From the NCBI RefSeq assembly GCF_004745635.1, contig NZ_SRLB01000011.1, positions 186,001 through 250,000 of the forward strand: a stretch of DNA of 64,000 nt. Reading direction: 5' to 3'. The translations under genes and the position numbers were made by a program. This document shows positions 20,890 through 29,392 of this stretch, one piece after another. The first letter of the stretch is position 1, and each line of letters opens with the position of its first letter. Source of the stretch: Methylobacterium nonmethylotrophicum. GTDB taxonomy: Bacteria; Pseudomonadota; Alphaproteobacteria; Rhizobiales; Beijerinckiaceae. Under the pieces are notes generated by a model. It ran no database searches. It was not told where the DNA came from and saw only the letters and a program-made list of their open reading frames with translations.

Positions 20890-21361
20890 GGGAACCCGCG
20901 AGGCCGCTCGCGGGTCCCGTGGGGCGTGGTTCCGGGCGGTCAGCGCACCAGCTGCCCTTCCGCCGCCGCGGCGCTCATCTCCTCGGCATCGGCGGGCAGC
21001 AGCGTGCGCTCGGCGACCATCCGGTCGGCCGCCGCCTTCACGGCCCGCGGGAACCCGCGAGGCCGCTCGCGGGTCCCGTGGGGCGTGGTTCCGGGCGGTC
21101 AGCGCACCAGCTGCCCTTCCGCCGCCGCGGCGCTCATCTCCTCGGCATCGGCGGGCAGCAGCGTGCGCTCGGCGACCATCCGGTCGGCCGCCGCCTTCAC
21201 GGCCCGCGGGAACCCGCGAGGCCGCTCGCGGGTCCCGTGGGGCGTGGTTCCGGGCGGTCAGCGCACCAGCTGCCCTTCCGCCGCCGCGGCGCTCATCTCC
21301 TCGGCATCGGCGGGCAGCAGCGTGCGCTCGGCGACCATCCGGTCGGCCGCCGCCTTCACGG
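20890..21361. repeat. Three tandem 159-bp repeats copying the 3' end of the hydrolase gene
   Basis: Units start at 20890, 21049 and 21208 with a period of exactly 159 bases and appear identical over the whole unit. Each holds the last 34 codons and stop of the upstream minus-strand gene plus an inverted repeat (GGGAACCCGCGAG / CTCGCGGGTCCC) that could act as its terminator. Only the copy at 21208 is joined to the intact gene; the other two are detached gene ends. 159 is a multiple of three, so frames are kept across units. Confidence 0.95.
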
Positions 21362-23213
21362 CCGCCGCGTAGGCGCCCGGCGTCGGGTAGCGCTCCTCGA
21401 TCGAGGGCCGCGGGTCGTTGGCGGCCCTGGCGGCGGCCTTCGTGTCGGGGAAGGGGAGCACGCCGGCCTTCTGGTTGCACAGGGTCTCGGCGGCGATGCC
21501 GCGGGTCGGGTTCCAGGCGGTGTAGGTCGCCCGCGGCACCTCGATCAGCGGCAGGCGGATGCCCGCCAGGGTGTTGCCGTCGGGATCGACCTTCGGCAGC
21601 AGCAGCGGGTAGGTGCCGCGCACCACCGGCGGGTCGCCGGGTCCGGCCCCGGGCTCGACCCACTGGGCCGGGTTGTAGAGACCGGTATAGGGGAGCCCGG
21701 GGATCGGCGGGTAGAGATGGGCGGCCGGCCCCAGCGTGCCGTCGGCCCGCGAGGGATAGCGGCTCTCCGGCGGCTCGACCCCGTCGGTGATCCAGGCCTC
21801 GAGCGCGGTGATGAGCGCGCGGGCCGACGCCCCGGCATGGACCGGGCTCACCGGCAGGGCGCAGCCGGGCTCGCGCGTCGTCACGGCGTCGGGGGCGGCG
21901 AAGTGCGGCGCGCCGGTGATCATGTAGGCCCGGACCTCCGGCGGCTGGGCGACATGAGCGCCGCGGGTGTCGGTGGTCACCAGGGCGCCGCGGGAGCCCC
22001 ACATCTCGTACTCGCTGTCGACATGCATCAGCCGCGGGCAGGTATTGCCGAGCCGGCAGCGCAGGAACAGGCCGTCGCGCCGGCCCGTCAGGGCGTCGGT
22101 CGTCGTCGCGTAGGCGAAGGGGAACTGGTCGGCCGGGTAGTAGCGGTCGAGATGCGGCGCCGGGTTGCGGCCCGGCTGGGCGAAGCGGGCATTGGTGAAG
22201 CTGCGCCGGCTGCCGGCGATGTGCGGCATCATCCCGTCGAACACCATCCGGCCGCGCTCGTCCTCGTTGAGGCCGAGATAGAGCACGTCGCGCAGGACCC
22301 GGCCCGATTGCGAGACGCCGAACCCGATCGCCCGGTCGATGCCGCTGCTTCCGTCCCGCGCCAGGGGATTCTGCGGGCCGGCATCGTGGCGCAGGAAGGT
22401 CGCGACGTCGCGGATCGCCGCGAGGCCGAGGCCCATCACGGCCGGGTCGCGGGCGGTGTAGCGCAGCTCGTAGAGGGCGCTGCCGTCGAACCCCTCGGGC
22501 CGCGTGATCTCGATCGTCTTCGCGTCGCGGTAGCGGAACGACAGGCCCGGCGGCGTCGCCCGCGGGTCCTCGGGCTTCGCCCGCACGGTGAGGACGGCCT
22601 TCGCCGGGTCGAGGTCGGCCGCCGGCCAGGTCAGCGTCGCGGTGACCGGGGATTTCGTATGGTCGAACACCCATTCCTCGCGGGACGGGCCGGTGACGCC
22701 CTGGAGCACCGGCAGGCGGATGCCCATGCCGGCACCCGGGGCGATGTCGCCCTGCCAGCCGATCCAGGCCAGGGTGTAGCCCCGCGACAGCAGGAAGCCC
22801 CGCCCCGCATCGTCCGCCTGCGCGAGCCGGCCCGAGGCCTCGGTCGAGGAGCCCTCGAAGAGCGGGCCCATCAGCTTGCGGCCGCGGTTGGGGATCTCGA
22901 CGAGGAGCAGGCCGTTGGGGCGCTCCGGCCGCAGCACCACCACGTCGGCCACCGCCTCGACCCGGCCCTCGGCGTTGCGGGGCGCGAGCGCGATGTCGGC
23001 GATGATGGCGTTGTGGGGATCGGCGGGATCGAGGGCGATGGTCGCCCGCCCGGTGATCTTCTCCGCCGTGCCGCGCTCGCCGAAGCGGCGGCCCTGCAGC
23101 GCCGGCCGCTCGACCGACACGGTCTCGAACCGCGTCACCTCGGCCTCGGCCGCCCCGGCGATGACGCCGCCCCCGAGCAGCGCCAGGGCCGCAGCCCTCC
23201 CCATCCTCGTCAT
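21258..23213 (-). CDS. Alpha/beta hydrolase domain protein, secreted (Abhydrolase_10-like)
   Basis: The 651-residue protein has an N-terminal signal peptide (ALALLGGGVIAGAAEAE). It belongs to the large alpha/beta-hydrolase-domain proteins of about 600-700 residues. The nucleophile elbow GVSQSGR appears near residue 290, with a following GLNEDERGRMVFDGMMPHIAGS segment typical of the family. The start at 23213 has GGAGG 7 bases upstream. The extreme C-terminus (AAADRMVAERTLLPADAEE) is the part triplicated downstream. Substrate is unknown; an esterase in the cell envelope is plausible. Confidence 0.85.
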   Translation of the reverse strand: MTRMGRAAALALLGGGVIAGAAEAEVTRFETVSVERPALQGRRFGERGTAEKITGRATIALDPADPHNAIIADIALAPRNAEGRVEAVADVVVLRPERPNGLLLVEIPNRGRKLMGPLFEGSSTEASGRLAQADDAGRGFLLSRGYTLAWIGWQGDIAPGAGMGIRLPVLQGVTGPSREEWVFDHTKSPVTATLTWPAADLDPAKAVLTVRAKPEDPRATPPGLSFRYRDAKTIEITRPEGFDGSALYELRYTARDPAVMGLGLAAIRDVATFLRHDAGPQNPLARDGSSGIDRAIGFGVSQSGRVLRDVLYLGLNEDERGRMVFDGMMPHIAGSRRSFTNARFAQPGRNPAPHLDRYYPADQFPFAYATTTDALTGRRDGLFLRCRLGNTCPRLMHVDSEYEMWGSRGALVTTDTRGAHVAQPPEVRAYMITGAPHFAAPDAVTTREPGCALPVSPVHAGASARALITALEAWITDGVEPPESRYPSRADGTLGPAAHLYPPIPGLPYTGLYNPAQWVEPGAGPGDPPVVRGTYPLLLPKVDPDGNTLAGIRLPLIEVPRATYTAWNPTRGIAAETLCNQKAGVLPFPDTKAAARAANDPRPSIEERYPTPGAYAAAVKAAADRMVAERTLLPADAEEMSAAAAEGQLVR

Positions 23214-23434
23214 GTCGCATCCTCCGCGGGGCCACGTCCGGGCCCCTTCCGGCGCGACCCTAGAAGCGCGCGGCGGCGCTGTGAACCGGCGTCGTCGGCG
23301 TGGCGCCTCGGCGCCGGAGGCGGTCGGCTGCTGTGCCGCAGGGTGGGGCCGGACGCGCGGCGAACTTCGGGCGCGGGCGCGCGTCGTCACACCAGACCGC
23401 GAGGCGTCCTCGCATCGATCAGGATCACGCACCC

Positions 23435-23815
23435 ATGAGCTTCGCCACCGACGTCCCCCCGCATCTCTCGGCGCAGCGCGGCGACACGCCCGCACCCGTC
23501 GAGGCGCCGCGCCCGAACACCGCGATGCTCAAGGGCGACATCGATTCCGGCCGCAGCGGGGACAAGGTCGAGGTGTTCGATCCCGGGATGGCGATGCTCG
23601 GCACCTGCGAGGAGGCGGGCGGCAATGCCCTCTCGCCGAAGGACATCGCGCGGGCCCGCTTCGCCGAGATCAAGGAGCGCTGGCGCCTGTCGCCGCGCAA
23701 GCCCGGCTACGCGCACAATCACGTCGACCCGACGCTCGCCTTGTATGTCGGGTTCATCGGGGTGGCGGGCATCGGCCTCTCGGCCGCGATCTGGCTCGCC
23801 CGCGCCACCGTGTAG
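23435..23815 (+). CDS. Hypothetical protein with C-terminal membrane segment
   Basis: The 126-residue protein has a hydrophilic, Pro/Asp-rich N-terminal two-thirds and one hydrophobic segment near the C-terminus (LYVGFIGVAGIGLSAAIWLA), so it is likely a tail-anchored inner-membrane protein. The start at 23435 was chosen because the longer upstream frame is Arg-rich and overlaps the divergent promoter region. I do not recognise the family. Confidence 0.55.
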   Translation: MSFATDVPPHLSAQRGDTPAPVEAPRPNTAMLKGDIDSGRSGDKVEVFDPGMAMLGTCEEAGGNALSPKDIARARFAEIKERWRLSPRKPGYAHNHVDPTLALYVGFIGVAGIGLSAAIWLARATV

Positions 23816-24577
23816 GCGACGCCTTCGGGCGAGCCCCACCGCGCAGTATCCGCCCCCGGTCCGAGGCCGCTTCGCTGTGCGGCACGAGCCCGGGGGGAGT
23901 ATGATGAGCGGGCTTCGTGCGCCTCAGGCGCGCCGGAGCGCCCGGAACGGCGCCGCCACGAGGGTGCACAAGCCGCCGACCGTGAGGACGAGGGCGACCG
24001 AGAGGAGCGCCCCGAAGATGCTGATGAAACGCACGCGACTGCCTCGCTGGGATGGCTGCGCGCCGCGGCGGCGCCGCGGCGGGTTCGTCCGGCACGAGGC
24101 GCCCCAAACAAGGCAGGAGTGAGGACTCAGGGCAACGCTCAAGCTGGAATTGGCGAGCCCGACGTCGCGCTCGACCCAGACTCCTGCTCCGGGCGGTGCG
24201 GCCGTTCGGGTGGTTAACGAAATGCGAGTGTCCGCGCGCCGGATCGTCTCGGGATCGGTCCACGGCTGGCTGGATCAGAACGGGACCCGGACGCCGCGCC
24301 GATGCGATTCGGGCCGTCCACGATCGACTGGCCGAAGACACCGGACAGAATCGGTCAGCCCAAGGACTCATTGATAAAGCCCGTCGCCGCGAGGGCGAGT
24401 GCCCGGTGATGGGTCAGAATTGAGCGGCATACCCGGCAGGCAGCTGCGCCTGGCTGGAACCAGGCTTGTGAATCAATACGCCGCCGCCCCGCCTCCATGC
24501 GCGAATTGAATGACCCGGCTGCGCGTGAGGGCACGAGGCTGTCCGGCGCCGGCCGGCCGGATTGCCTCAGGCCCGCC
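23816..24577. other. Intergenic stretch, no confident gene
   Basis: Apart from one very small membrane-like frame at 23924-24034, this roughly 760-base segment shows no frame with protein-like composition. Its GC content falls around 24120-24240, and short palindromic fragments occur, but I see no terminal repeats or RNA gene. Confidence 0.4.
23924..24034 (-). CDS. Possible small membrane peptide
   Basis: A 36-codon frame with a GTG start at 24034 encodes one clear hydrophobic helix (FGALLSVALVLTVGGLCTLVAAPF) flanked by Arg residues (FRALRR at the end). Such single-helix peptides are common but rarely annotated. A longer in-frame start at 24142 exists; neither has a strong ribosome binding site. 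Confidence 0.3.
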   Translation of the reverse strand: MRFISIFGALLSVALVLTVGGLCTLVAAPFRALRRA

Positions 24578-24603
24578 GGAACGCTTCGGGTTAGATCTTC
24601 GTT
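24578..24603 (+). promoter_or_regulatory. EcfG-type general stress promoter (GGAAC-N17-CGTT)
   Basis: GGAAC at 24578-24582 and CGTT at 24600-24603 are separated by 17 bases, matching the alphaproteobacterial EcfG general-stress sigma factor consensus. It ends 48 bases upstream of the CsbD start, a suitable leader length. Confidence 0.75.
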
Positions 24604-24651
24604 TGCACGGTGACCCCCCGCATGGGGAGCAGACAAAAGCAGGAGCACGAC

Positions 24652-24831
24652 ATGGCAGTCGATAAGGACCGCGTTGAGGGCTCCGCCACGAATTTGGGCG
24701 GCAAGATCAAAGAAGGCGCGGGCAACCTCACAGGTGACGAGAAGCTCAAGAACGAGGGCATTGTCGATCAAGTCAAGGGCAAGGTCCAGAACGCCGTAGG
24801 CAGCGTGAAGGATGCCCTCAAGGGCAAGTGA
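24652..24831 (+). CDS. csbD: CsbD-family general stress protein
   Basis: The 59-residue, Lys/Gly/Asp-rich protein matches CsbD: an N-terminal VDKDRVEGSATNLGGKIKEG and a Gln-Val-Lys-Gly repeat region, no cysteine, and expected to be natively flexible. Its ATG follows AGGAGCACGAC. A GGAAC-N17-CGTT promoter upstream fits control by the PhyR/EcfG stress circuit, as for csbD genes in related bacteria. Molecular function is unknown. Confidence 0.9.
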   Translation: MAVDKDRVEGSATNLGGKIKEGAGNLTGDEKLKNEGIVDQVKGKVQNAVGSVKDALKGK

Positions 24832-24847
24832 GTCGACATGGCAGGAC

Positions 24848-24884
24848 GCCCTCTCACGTGTCGGATCGCGGCGCGTGAGAGGGC
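24848..24884 (+). terminator. Hairpin terminator of csbD
   Basis: An 11-bp perfect stem (GCCCTCTCACG / CGTGAGAGGGC) with a 15-base loop starts 16 bases after the csbD stop. It lacks a T-run, as is common in GC-rich genomes. Confidence 0.6.
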
Positions 24885-25120
24885 CCCGGCTGAACCTGAG
24901 GGGTCAGGCATTGCAGACCCAACCCGCATTCTGACGGATCAGGTTTCCCATTCCGGCATGACGAGCCGAAGCACCTTTTTGCGATGATGTGCCGGACGCC
25001 GTCCGCGCCGTGGCGATTGTGAACGTGAGATGTCGTCCATGCCGCAGGTCTGCCGGACCGGCGGCTCGCAAGGGACTCATTCCAGCAGATTGTCAGCCAG
25101 CGCAACGGCCTGGCCAAGCG

Positions 25121-25438
25121 TGGCGTCCCCGGCAGGGCTCGAACCTGCGACCCCAGGTTTCATCCCACTTCGGCTTTCGCCGCCGCCGCGAGGCGTTCGT
25201 GGTCTGGACTATCCCTTCACCGTAGGCCCGCAAGATGCCCTGCAGAGGCCCTTAGGTGCCGCCCGTCTAGTCTCTACACCTTCCCGGCCTGGCAGGCCGG
25301 GCTTGGCTCGGGATCGGCGTGAGCGAAAGGCGGCTCGACGCTTTCCCCGACTTTGAGCGGATCCGCCGCGCGGTTTCCCGGCGCGACGCCCAATTCGGCT
25401 TAGGAAACCTGTGCTCTGTCCAGCTGAGCTACGGAGAC
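25121..25438 (-). tRNA. tRNA-Arg(CCU), interrupted by a group I intron
   Basis: The 5' exon (25438-25402) holds the acceptor strand GTCTCCG, D arm GCTC/GAGC, anticodon stem CAGGT and loop TTCCT. The 3' exon (25160-25121) completes the loop (AA), the stem ACCTG, T arm GCAGG-TTCGAGC-CCTGC, acceptor CGGGGAC, discriminator G and an encoded CCA. All stems pair once the exons are joined. The anticodon is CCU, reading AGG. The intron lies between positions 36 and 37. Confidence 0.95.
25161..25401 (-). ncRNA. Group I self-splicing intron in the anticodon loop, Azoarcus-like (IC3)
   Basis: The 241-nt intron is inserted directly after the anticodon. The internal guide GGGAAACC (25379-25372) pairs perfectly with the 5' exon GGTTTCCT, ending in the required U.G wobble at the splice site. 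The core has GGTGTAGAGACTAGACGG and GAAGGGATAGTCCAGACC (the P3/P7 region), GGCGAAAGCC with a GAAA tetraloop in P9, and a terminal omega G. Sequence and layout closely follow the small Azoarcus tRNA-Ile intron. There is no homing endonuclease frame, so mobility would need help in trans. Confidence 0.93.
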
Positions 25439-25520
25439 CCACGGCAGGCCTCTTACCATCCCGGCCGCGTTCCGCCAACCTCGCATGAGGCGATGGGATC
25501 CAGAGGGGCGGGTTTCCGGC

Positions 25521-26315
25521 ATGAGGGGACGGGTCGCGGCAGCCTTCGGTCTCGCGCTCCTCGCCGGCGGGGCGGACGGGGCCCCGCGCCCGCGCGAGCC
25601 GCCGGCCTGCCGGGGCCGGATCGCCGGGCAGGACCGGCTCGACTCGGTGGCGGCGCGGGGCGAGCTCGTCCTCGCCTCCGGGCGGCGGGCCCGCCTCGAC
25701 GGCCTGCGCTGGCCCGACGACCCGGCGGCGGCCGAGGCGGCGCGGGCCTGGCTCGCCGGGTTCGCCGGCCGGCCGCTCGCCACCCGCGAGGCGCCGGAGC
25801 CGGACCGCTGGGGCCGAATCGCGCTCGATGCCGCGACGCAGGAGGACGAGCCGGTCGACCTCGCCGGGGGCCTCGTGGCGGCCGGGCTGGCGCCGGTCGA
25901 TGCCGGGGAGGCCGACAGCCTGTGCCGCCCGGGGCTGCTGGCGCTCGAGGACGCGGCGCGCCGCGCCGGGCGGGGCCTCTGGGCCGAATCGCCGCCGGTG
26001 CCGGTGGAGGAGGCGGCGCGGCTCTCCGGGATGGCGGGCCGCTTCGCCGTGGTGGAGGGCCGGGTGCGCAGCGTCGGCGAGCGCGAGCGCCGCACCTACC
26101 TCAACTTCGCCCCTTTCGGCCAGGAAGGTGTGACCGTCACGGTGTCGAAACGCACTTGGCGGATCATGCTCGAACGTGGTTTCTCTGCTGTCGCGCTTCG
26201 GGGGCGGCGCGTGCGGGCTCGCGGCGTCGTCGAGCTGTGGCGCTGGCCGACCCTGGATATCGGCGCGGCCGAGATGATCGAGATGCTGGACGAGGAGCAG
26301 GCGCAGCGGCGCTGA
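25521..26315 (+). CDS. Thermonuclease (SNase)-like secreted protein
   Basis: The 264-residue protein starts at 25521 with a signal peptide (VAAAFGLALLAGGADGA). The following domain resembles staphylococcal-nuclease OB folds: LASGRRARLDGLRWPDD, a RWGRIALDA segment corresponding to the catalytic loop, and LVAAGLAPVDA. The C-terminal part (VEGRVRSVGERERRTYLNFAPF) looks like a second OB-type strand set. Some catalytic positions are not obvious, so nuclease activity is not assured. It lies 5 bases before the M48 protease gene, probably in one transcript. Confidence 0.7.
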   Translation: MRGRVAAAFGLALLAGGADGAPRPREPPACRGRIAGQDRLDSVAARGELVLASGRRARLDGLRWPDDPAAAEAARAWLAGFAGRPLATREAPEPDRWGRIALDAATQEDEPVDLAGGLVAAGLAPVDAGEADSLCRPGLLALEDAARRAGRGLWAESPPVPVEEAARLSGMAGRFAVVEGRVRSVGERERRTYLNFAPFGQEGVTVTVSKRTWRIMLERGFSAVALRGRRVRARGVVELWRWPTLDIGAAEMIEMLDEEQAQRR

Positions 26316-26320
26316 TCGCC

Positions 26321-27835
26321 ATGGGGTGGCTTTTCACGCGAACACAGCCGGCCGGCCTCGCCGCGGCACTCCTGCCTGCGGCGGCGCTCGGGCGTGCGGC
26401 GGCTCTTGGGCGTGCTGCGGCTCTTGCCCTGCTCGCCGCCGCCTGCACCGCCGACCAGACCGGCGCGCTGGCGCCGGTTGCGGCCGTGGTGCCGCCGGAG
26501 GCGCCGCGCACCACCGGGCGCGACCGGCCGGCCAACGACGCCGACCACGCCAAGCTCGTGGCCTCGTTCGGCGGCGAGTACCGGGCGCCGGCGGCCCTGC
26601 GCCTCGTCAGCGACGTCACCGACCGCCTGGTCAAGGCGACGGAGCGGCCGGACGAGACCTACGCGGTGACGCTGCTCGACTCGCCGGTGGTCAACGCCTT
26701 CGCGCTGCCGACGGGCCGGCTCTACGTCACCCGCGGGCTGCTCGCGCTCGCCGACGACACCTCCGAGCTCGCCGCCGTGCTGGCGCACGAGATCGCCCAC
26801 GTGACGCTGCGCCACGCCAGCGCCCGCACCGAGATGGCCCTGCGCTCCGAGCTCGTCAGCAAGGTCGTGGCCGACGTGCTCAACGACCCGGCGACCGGCG
26901 CCCTGCTGCAGGACCAGTCCCGCTTCGTACTGGCCCGCTTCTCGCGCGCCCAGGAATTCGAGGCCGACCAGGCCGGGGTGCGCACGCTGGCGCGGGCCGG
27001 CTACGACCCGTTCGGCGCCGCCCGCTTCCTCACCGCGCTCAACCGCACCCAGGCCTTGCGCGTCGGCGCCGGGCTCGGCGCCGAGCCCGACATGCTGGCG
27101 ACGCATCCGAGCACGCCCGAGCGCATCACCCAGGTGACCCAGGCCGCGCGGCGCATCGGGGCGCCGGGCCTCGGCGTCGACGACCGCAACCGCTACCTCG
27201 CGGCGATCGACGGCATCGCCTACGGCGACAACCCCGCCGACGGGCTGATCCGCGGCCGGCGCTTCATCCACCCGCGGCTCGGCGTCGCCTTCGAGGCGCC
27301 GGAGGGGTTCGGGCTCGACAACACCGCCCGGGCCGTGCTCGGCACCACCCCGGACGGCAACCGCCGCCTGCTCTTCGACGCCGTCGAGACCCATCCGGGC
27401 CAGGGGCTCGAGGAGGTGCTGAAGGCGACCTGGAACGACGCCATCGAGACCGGCAGCGTGGAGAACCGGATGCTGAACGGCTTCCCGGCGGTGACCGCGG
27501 TCTCGAAGGGCAAGGAATGGTTCTTCCGCCTCGCGGCCGTCCGGATCAGCACCAACACCTTCCGGATGATCATGGCGGCCAAGGGGAATGCCGACCCGGA
27601 GCCCGCCTTCGCCCGCTGGCTCGCCAGCGTCGCCCAGGTGACGCTGGAGGAGGCCCGCGCCCTCAAGCCCCTGCGCATCCAGGTCGTCACCGCCGCCGCC
27701 GGCGACACCGCCGAGGGACTGGCGCTGCGCATGACGGTGGGAGACAGGCCGCTCGAGCGGTTCCAGGTCCTCAACGGGCTCGACAAGGGCGTCCCGGTGC
27801 GGGCGGGCCAACCCTACAAGCTGGTGGTGGAGTAG
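26321..27835 (+). CDS. M48-family metalloprotease, lipoprotein
   Basis: The 504-residue protein has an N-terminal lipobox ending LLAAAC at residue 42, so it is probably a lipoprotein facing the periplasm. The zinc motif HEIAH near residue 160 and the downstream EFEADQAG supplying the third ligand define peptidase M48 (BepA/LoiP-like). The C-terminal half (RFIHPRLGVAFEAPEGF onward) is an extra domain seen in alphaproteobacterial members. It likely takes part in outer-membrane protein quality control. The start codon is 5 bases after the thermonuclease-like gene. Confidence 0.88.
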   Translation: MGWLFTRTQPAGLAAALLPAAALGRAAALGRAAALALLAAACTADQTGALAPVAAVVPPEAPRTTGRDRPANDADHAKLVASFGGEYRAPAALRLVSDVTDRLVKATERPDETYAVTLLDSPVVNAFALPTGRLYVTRGLLALADDTSELAAVLAHEIAHVTLRHASARTEMALRSELVSKVVADVLNDPATGALLQDQSRFVLARFSRAQEFEADQAGVRTLARAGYDPFGAARFLTALNRTQALRVGAGLGAEPDMLATHPSTPERITQVTQAARRIGAPGLGVDDRNRYLAAIDGIAYGDNPADGLIRGRRFIHPRLGVAFEAPEGFGLDNTARAVLGTTPDGNRRLLFDAVETHPGQGLEEVLKATWNDAIETGSVENRMLNGFPAVTAVSKGKEWFFRLAAVRISTNTFRMIMAAKGNADPEPAFARWLASVAQVTLEEARALKPLRIQVVTAAAGDTAEGLALRMTVGDRPLERFQVLNGLDKGVPVRAGQPYKLVVE

Positions 27836-27907
27836 CGCGGTTCCCGGAGAGCGGACCGGCCGCCCCGCTTCTCAAGCCCGGCCGACCATGCTATCTGGGC
27901 TGCCGCC

Positions 27908-27981
27908 GCGGGTGTAGCTCAATGGTAGAGCAGCAGCCTTCCAAGCTGAATACGAGGGTTCGATTCCCTTCACCCGCTCCA
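27908..27981 (+). tRNA. tRNA-Gly(UCC)
   Basis: A 74-base gene with encoded CCA: acceptor GCGGGTG/CACCCGC, D arm GCTC/GAGC, anticodon loop CTTCCAA (anticodon UCC) and T arm GAGGG-TTCGATT-CCCTT. It marks the left side of the accessory-looking stretch that follows. Confidence 0.97.
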
Positions 27982-28379
27982 CTTGTCCCAGAGCCTTTTC
28001 CTGAAGCCTGGACAGGCGCTTAGCGGCCGTGCCCGCGCAGCTTCGGCTCGGGCCTAAAACACCCGTATACAACATCGACACAACATGCAGCCCTGGCTGC
28101 CGGGCCCGTACGATTCGTGGGGATAGCTCGTCGAACCCCGGCGACGTCGCCCCTGCGGCGCTCCGATTCAAGGCCGATCCTCGGCCCGTCGACCGCCAGC
28201 GTCAGGGTCCCCGGCAGCCGCCTAGTCCGGCCGGAGCACCTCAAGGGCGGGAGCGCCGCGGCGGCCCCCGGGGACGTTCGCGAGCGCCGTTGACGGTCCC
28301 TGCGCGAGCTGACACCGGGCCGGCATGAGCGACGCGCCCCCTCTACCCCCCGCAGGACGGCCCCGGCGCCGGCTCGGTC
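27982..28379. other. Intergenic stretch after tRNA-Gly
   Basis: About 400 bases with no frame I can support. GC drops around 28060-28130. I see no direct copy of the tRNA 3' end here, so an attachment site is not demonstrated. Confidence 0.4.
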
Positions 28380-28553
28380 GTGGAGGTCGTGGTCCGCGTC
28401 ATGGTCGGCCCGGACCGTTCGACGGTCGTCGTCCGCCGCGGCGGGGAGCCCGTGGCCCTGCACGAGATCCGCGAGCACGGGTCGGAGGCGGACGGCATCG
28501 GCGCGGTCGTCGAGGCCGCCATCCGCGAGGGGACGGCGGCGCTGCGCCCATAG
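28380..28553 (+). CDS. Small hypothetical protein
   Basis: A 57-codon frame with a GTG start encodes an acidic alpha/beta-looking peptide (MVGPDRSTVVVRRGGEPVALHEIREHG, then an Ala/Glu-rich helix). Third-position GC is high, as in real genes here, and an upstream stop at 28326 limits its length. No family is recognised and the ribosome binding site is weak. Confidence 0.3.
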   Translation: MEVVVRVMVGPDRSTVVVRRGGEPVALHEIREHGSEADGIGAVVEAAIREGTAALRP

Positions 28554-28621
28554 CCCTTCCAGGGCATCGATATCCTCGCGCGGCATGCCCGACTGCAAGG
28601 ATTGCTTCTCCTCCCCCTTTT

Positions 28622-28960
28622 TTATGTCAGGCCATGACGCGTGAGCAGGCGGGCGATCACGCTGAGCGACGTCTTGATCCCACGCCTCGACAGACGCCCC
28701 TTCATCGCAGCCAGGGTCAGGTCGGGCGTCCGAGCGACCTGGTCGAGGAGATCCGACGCATGCTCCTCGAGGTCGGCCGAGCGACGGTCTCCTCCCATCG
28801 GGTCTGCCGCCAGCGAGCCGTGGCGGCTCAGCCGGGCACGCCAGCGGCTGGCGCTCGTTGGGCTGATGCCGAACCGCTCGGCGGCTTGCCAGCCGGATAG
28901 GCCCGCTTCCAGCGCAGCAACGACGCGACGACGAAGTTCCACGGACAGGGCGGCCGGCAC
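28622..28960 (-). mobile_element. IS630-family transposase remnant (N-terminal DNA-binding part)
   Basis: The 112-codon frame from GTG 28960 (GGAGGA just upstream) encodes the N-terminal helix-turn-helix half of an IS630-type transposase: LSVELRRRVVAALEAGLSGWQAAERFGIS, then SRWRARLSRHG, and MKGRLSRRGI-x-TSLSVIARLLTRHGLT. It stops at a TAA that runs into six adenines (28618-28623 on the complementary strand). The DDE catalytic half is not found beyond, so the element is truncated and cannot move by itself. Confidence 0.75.
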
Positions 28961-29392
28961 GGCTCCTCCAACGCCACAGGGTCGATCACCAACGCCGCCG
29001 CGTCGAAGCGCTTCGGCGGGCACGCGCGGCCTCTCCCGATTCGGCGAGCGGTGCCATGAGCGAGTTCGCCCTCAACCCGTTGCCTAGGGCGGCTTCGGCG
29101 CCATGCCCTGGGCCGCCTCCACCAAGCGGCGGGCCCGGCGCGGGTCACGTGCATCATGAGGTTCGCCGCCTTCGCGTCGACGTGGTAGCTTCGGGCGGAT
29201 CGAAATGGGCGTCCTGAGGCACCCTCTTCGGTCGTGGATCCGTCAGCCAGGAATGGAGCCGCAAGCCGGAGGCCTGGTAACGCGGGCGGCGCGGCATGCG
29301 GGCCCGGAAGAGCAGTCCCGGCCGCTTCCCCCGCCTCGCGAGACGGAGCCCACCTCACGAGGGCGCAAGCGGACCCGCCTTCCGGCGGCACG
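28961..29392. other. Intergenic stretch upstream of fixL
   Basis: About 430 bases without a supported gene. Part of it next to the IS630 fragment is probably decayed element DNA. I see no FNR-type box in front of fixL, unlike most neighbouring transcription units. Confidence 0.4.

Noticed and set aside
20890..21361. 159-bp repeats as a CRISPR or integron array
   Set aside because: They contain a gene end with its stop and no variable spacers, attC-like sites or integrase.
20497..23235. A 912-codon minus-strand frame across the tandem repeats
   Set aside because: Only its last 121 codons look protein-like. The rest is an out-of-frame reading of the hydrolase gene kept open by the 159-bp (3 x 53) period.
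24150..24420. Small plus-strand frames between 24.1 and 24.4 kb
   Set aside because: Composition is not protein-like, frames overlap each other and lack ribosome binding sites.
25319..27835. An 838-codon frame starting inside the tRNA-Arg intron region and running through the M48 gene
   Set aside because: The first 334 codons are a shadow of the intron and the thermonuclease-like gene; the real start is at 26321 before the lipoprotein signal.
29024..29390. Minus-strand frames upstream of fixL as part of a second regulator
   Set aside because: Three-frame reading gave only short, Arg-rich peptides without a recognisable fold.
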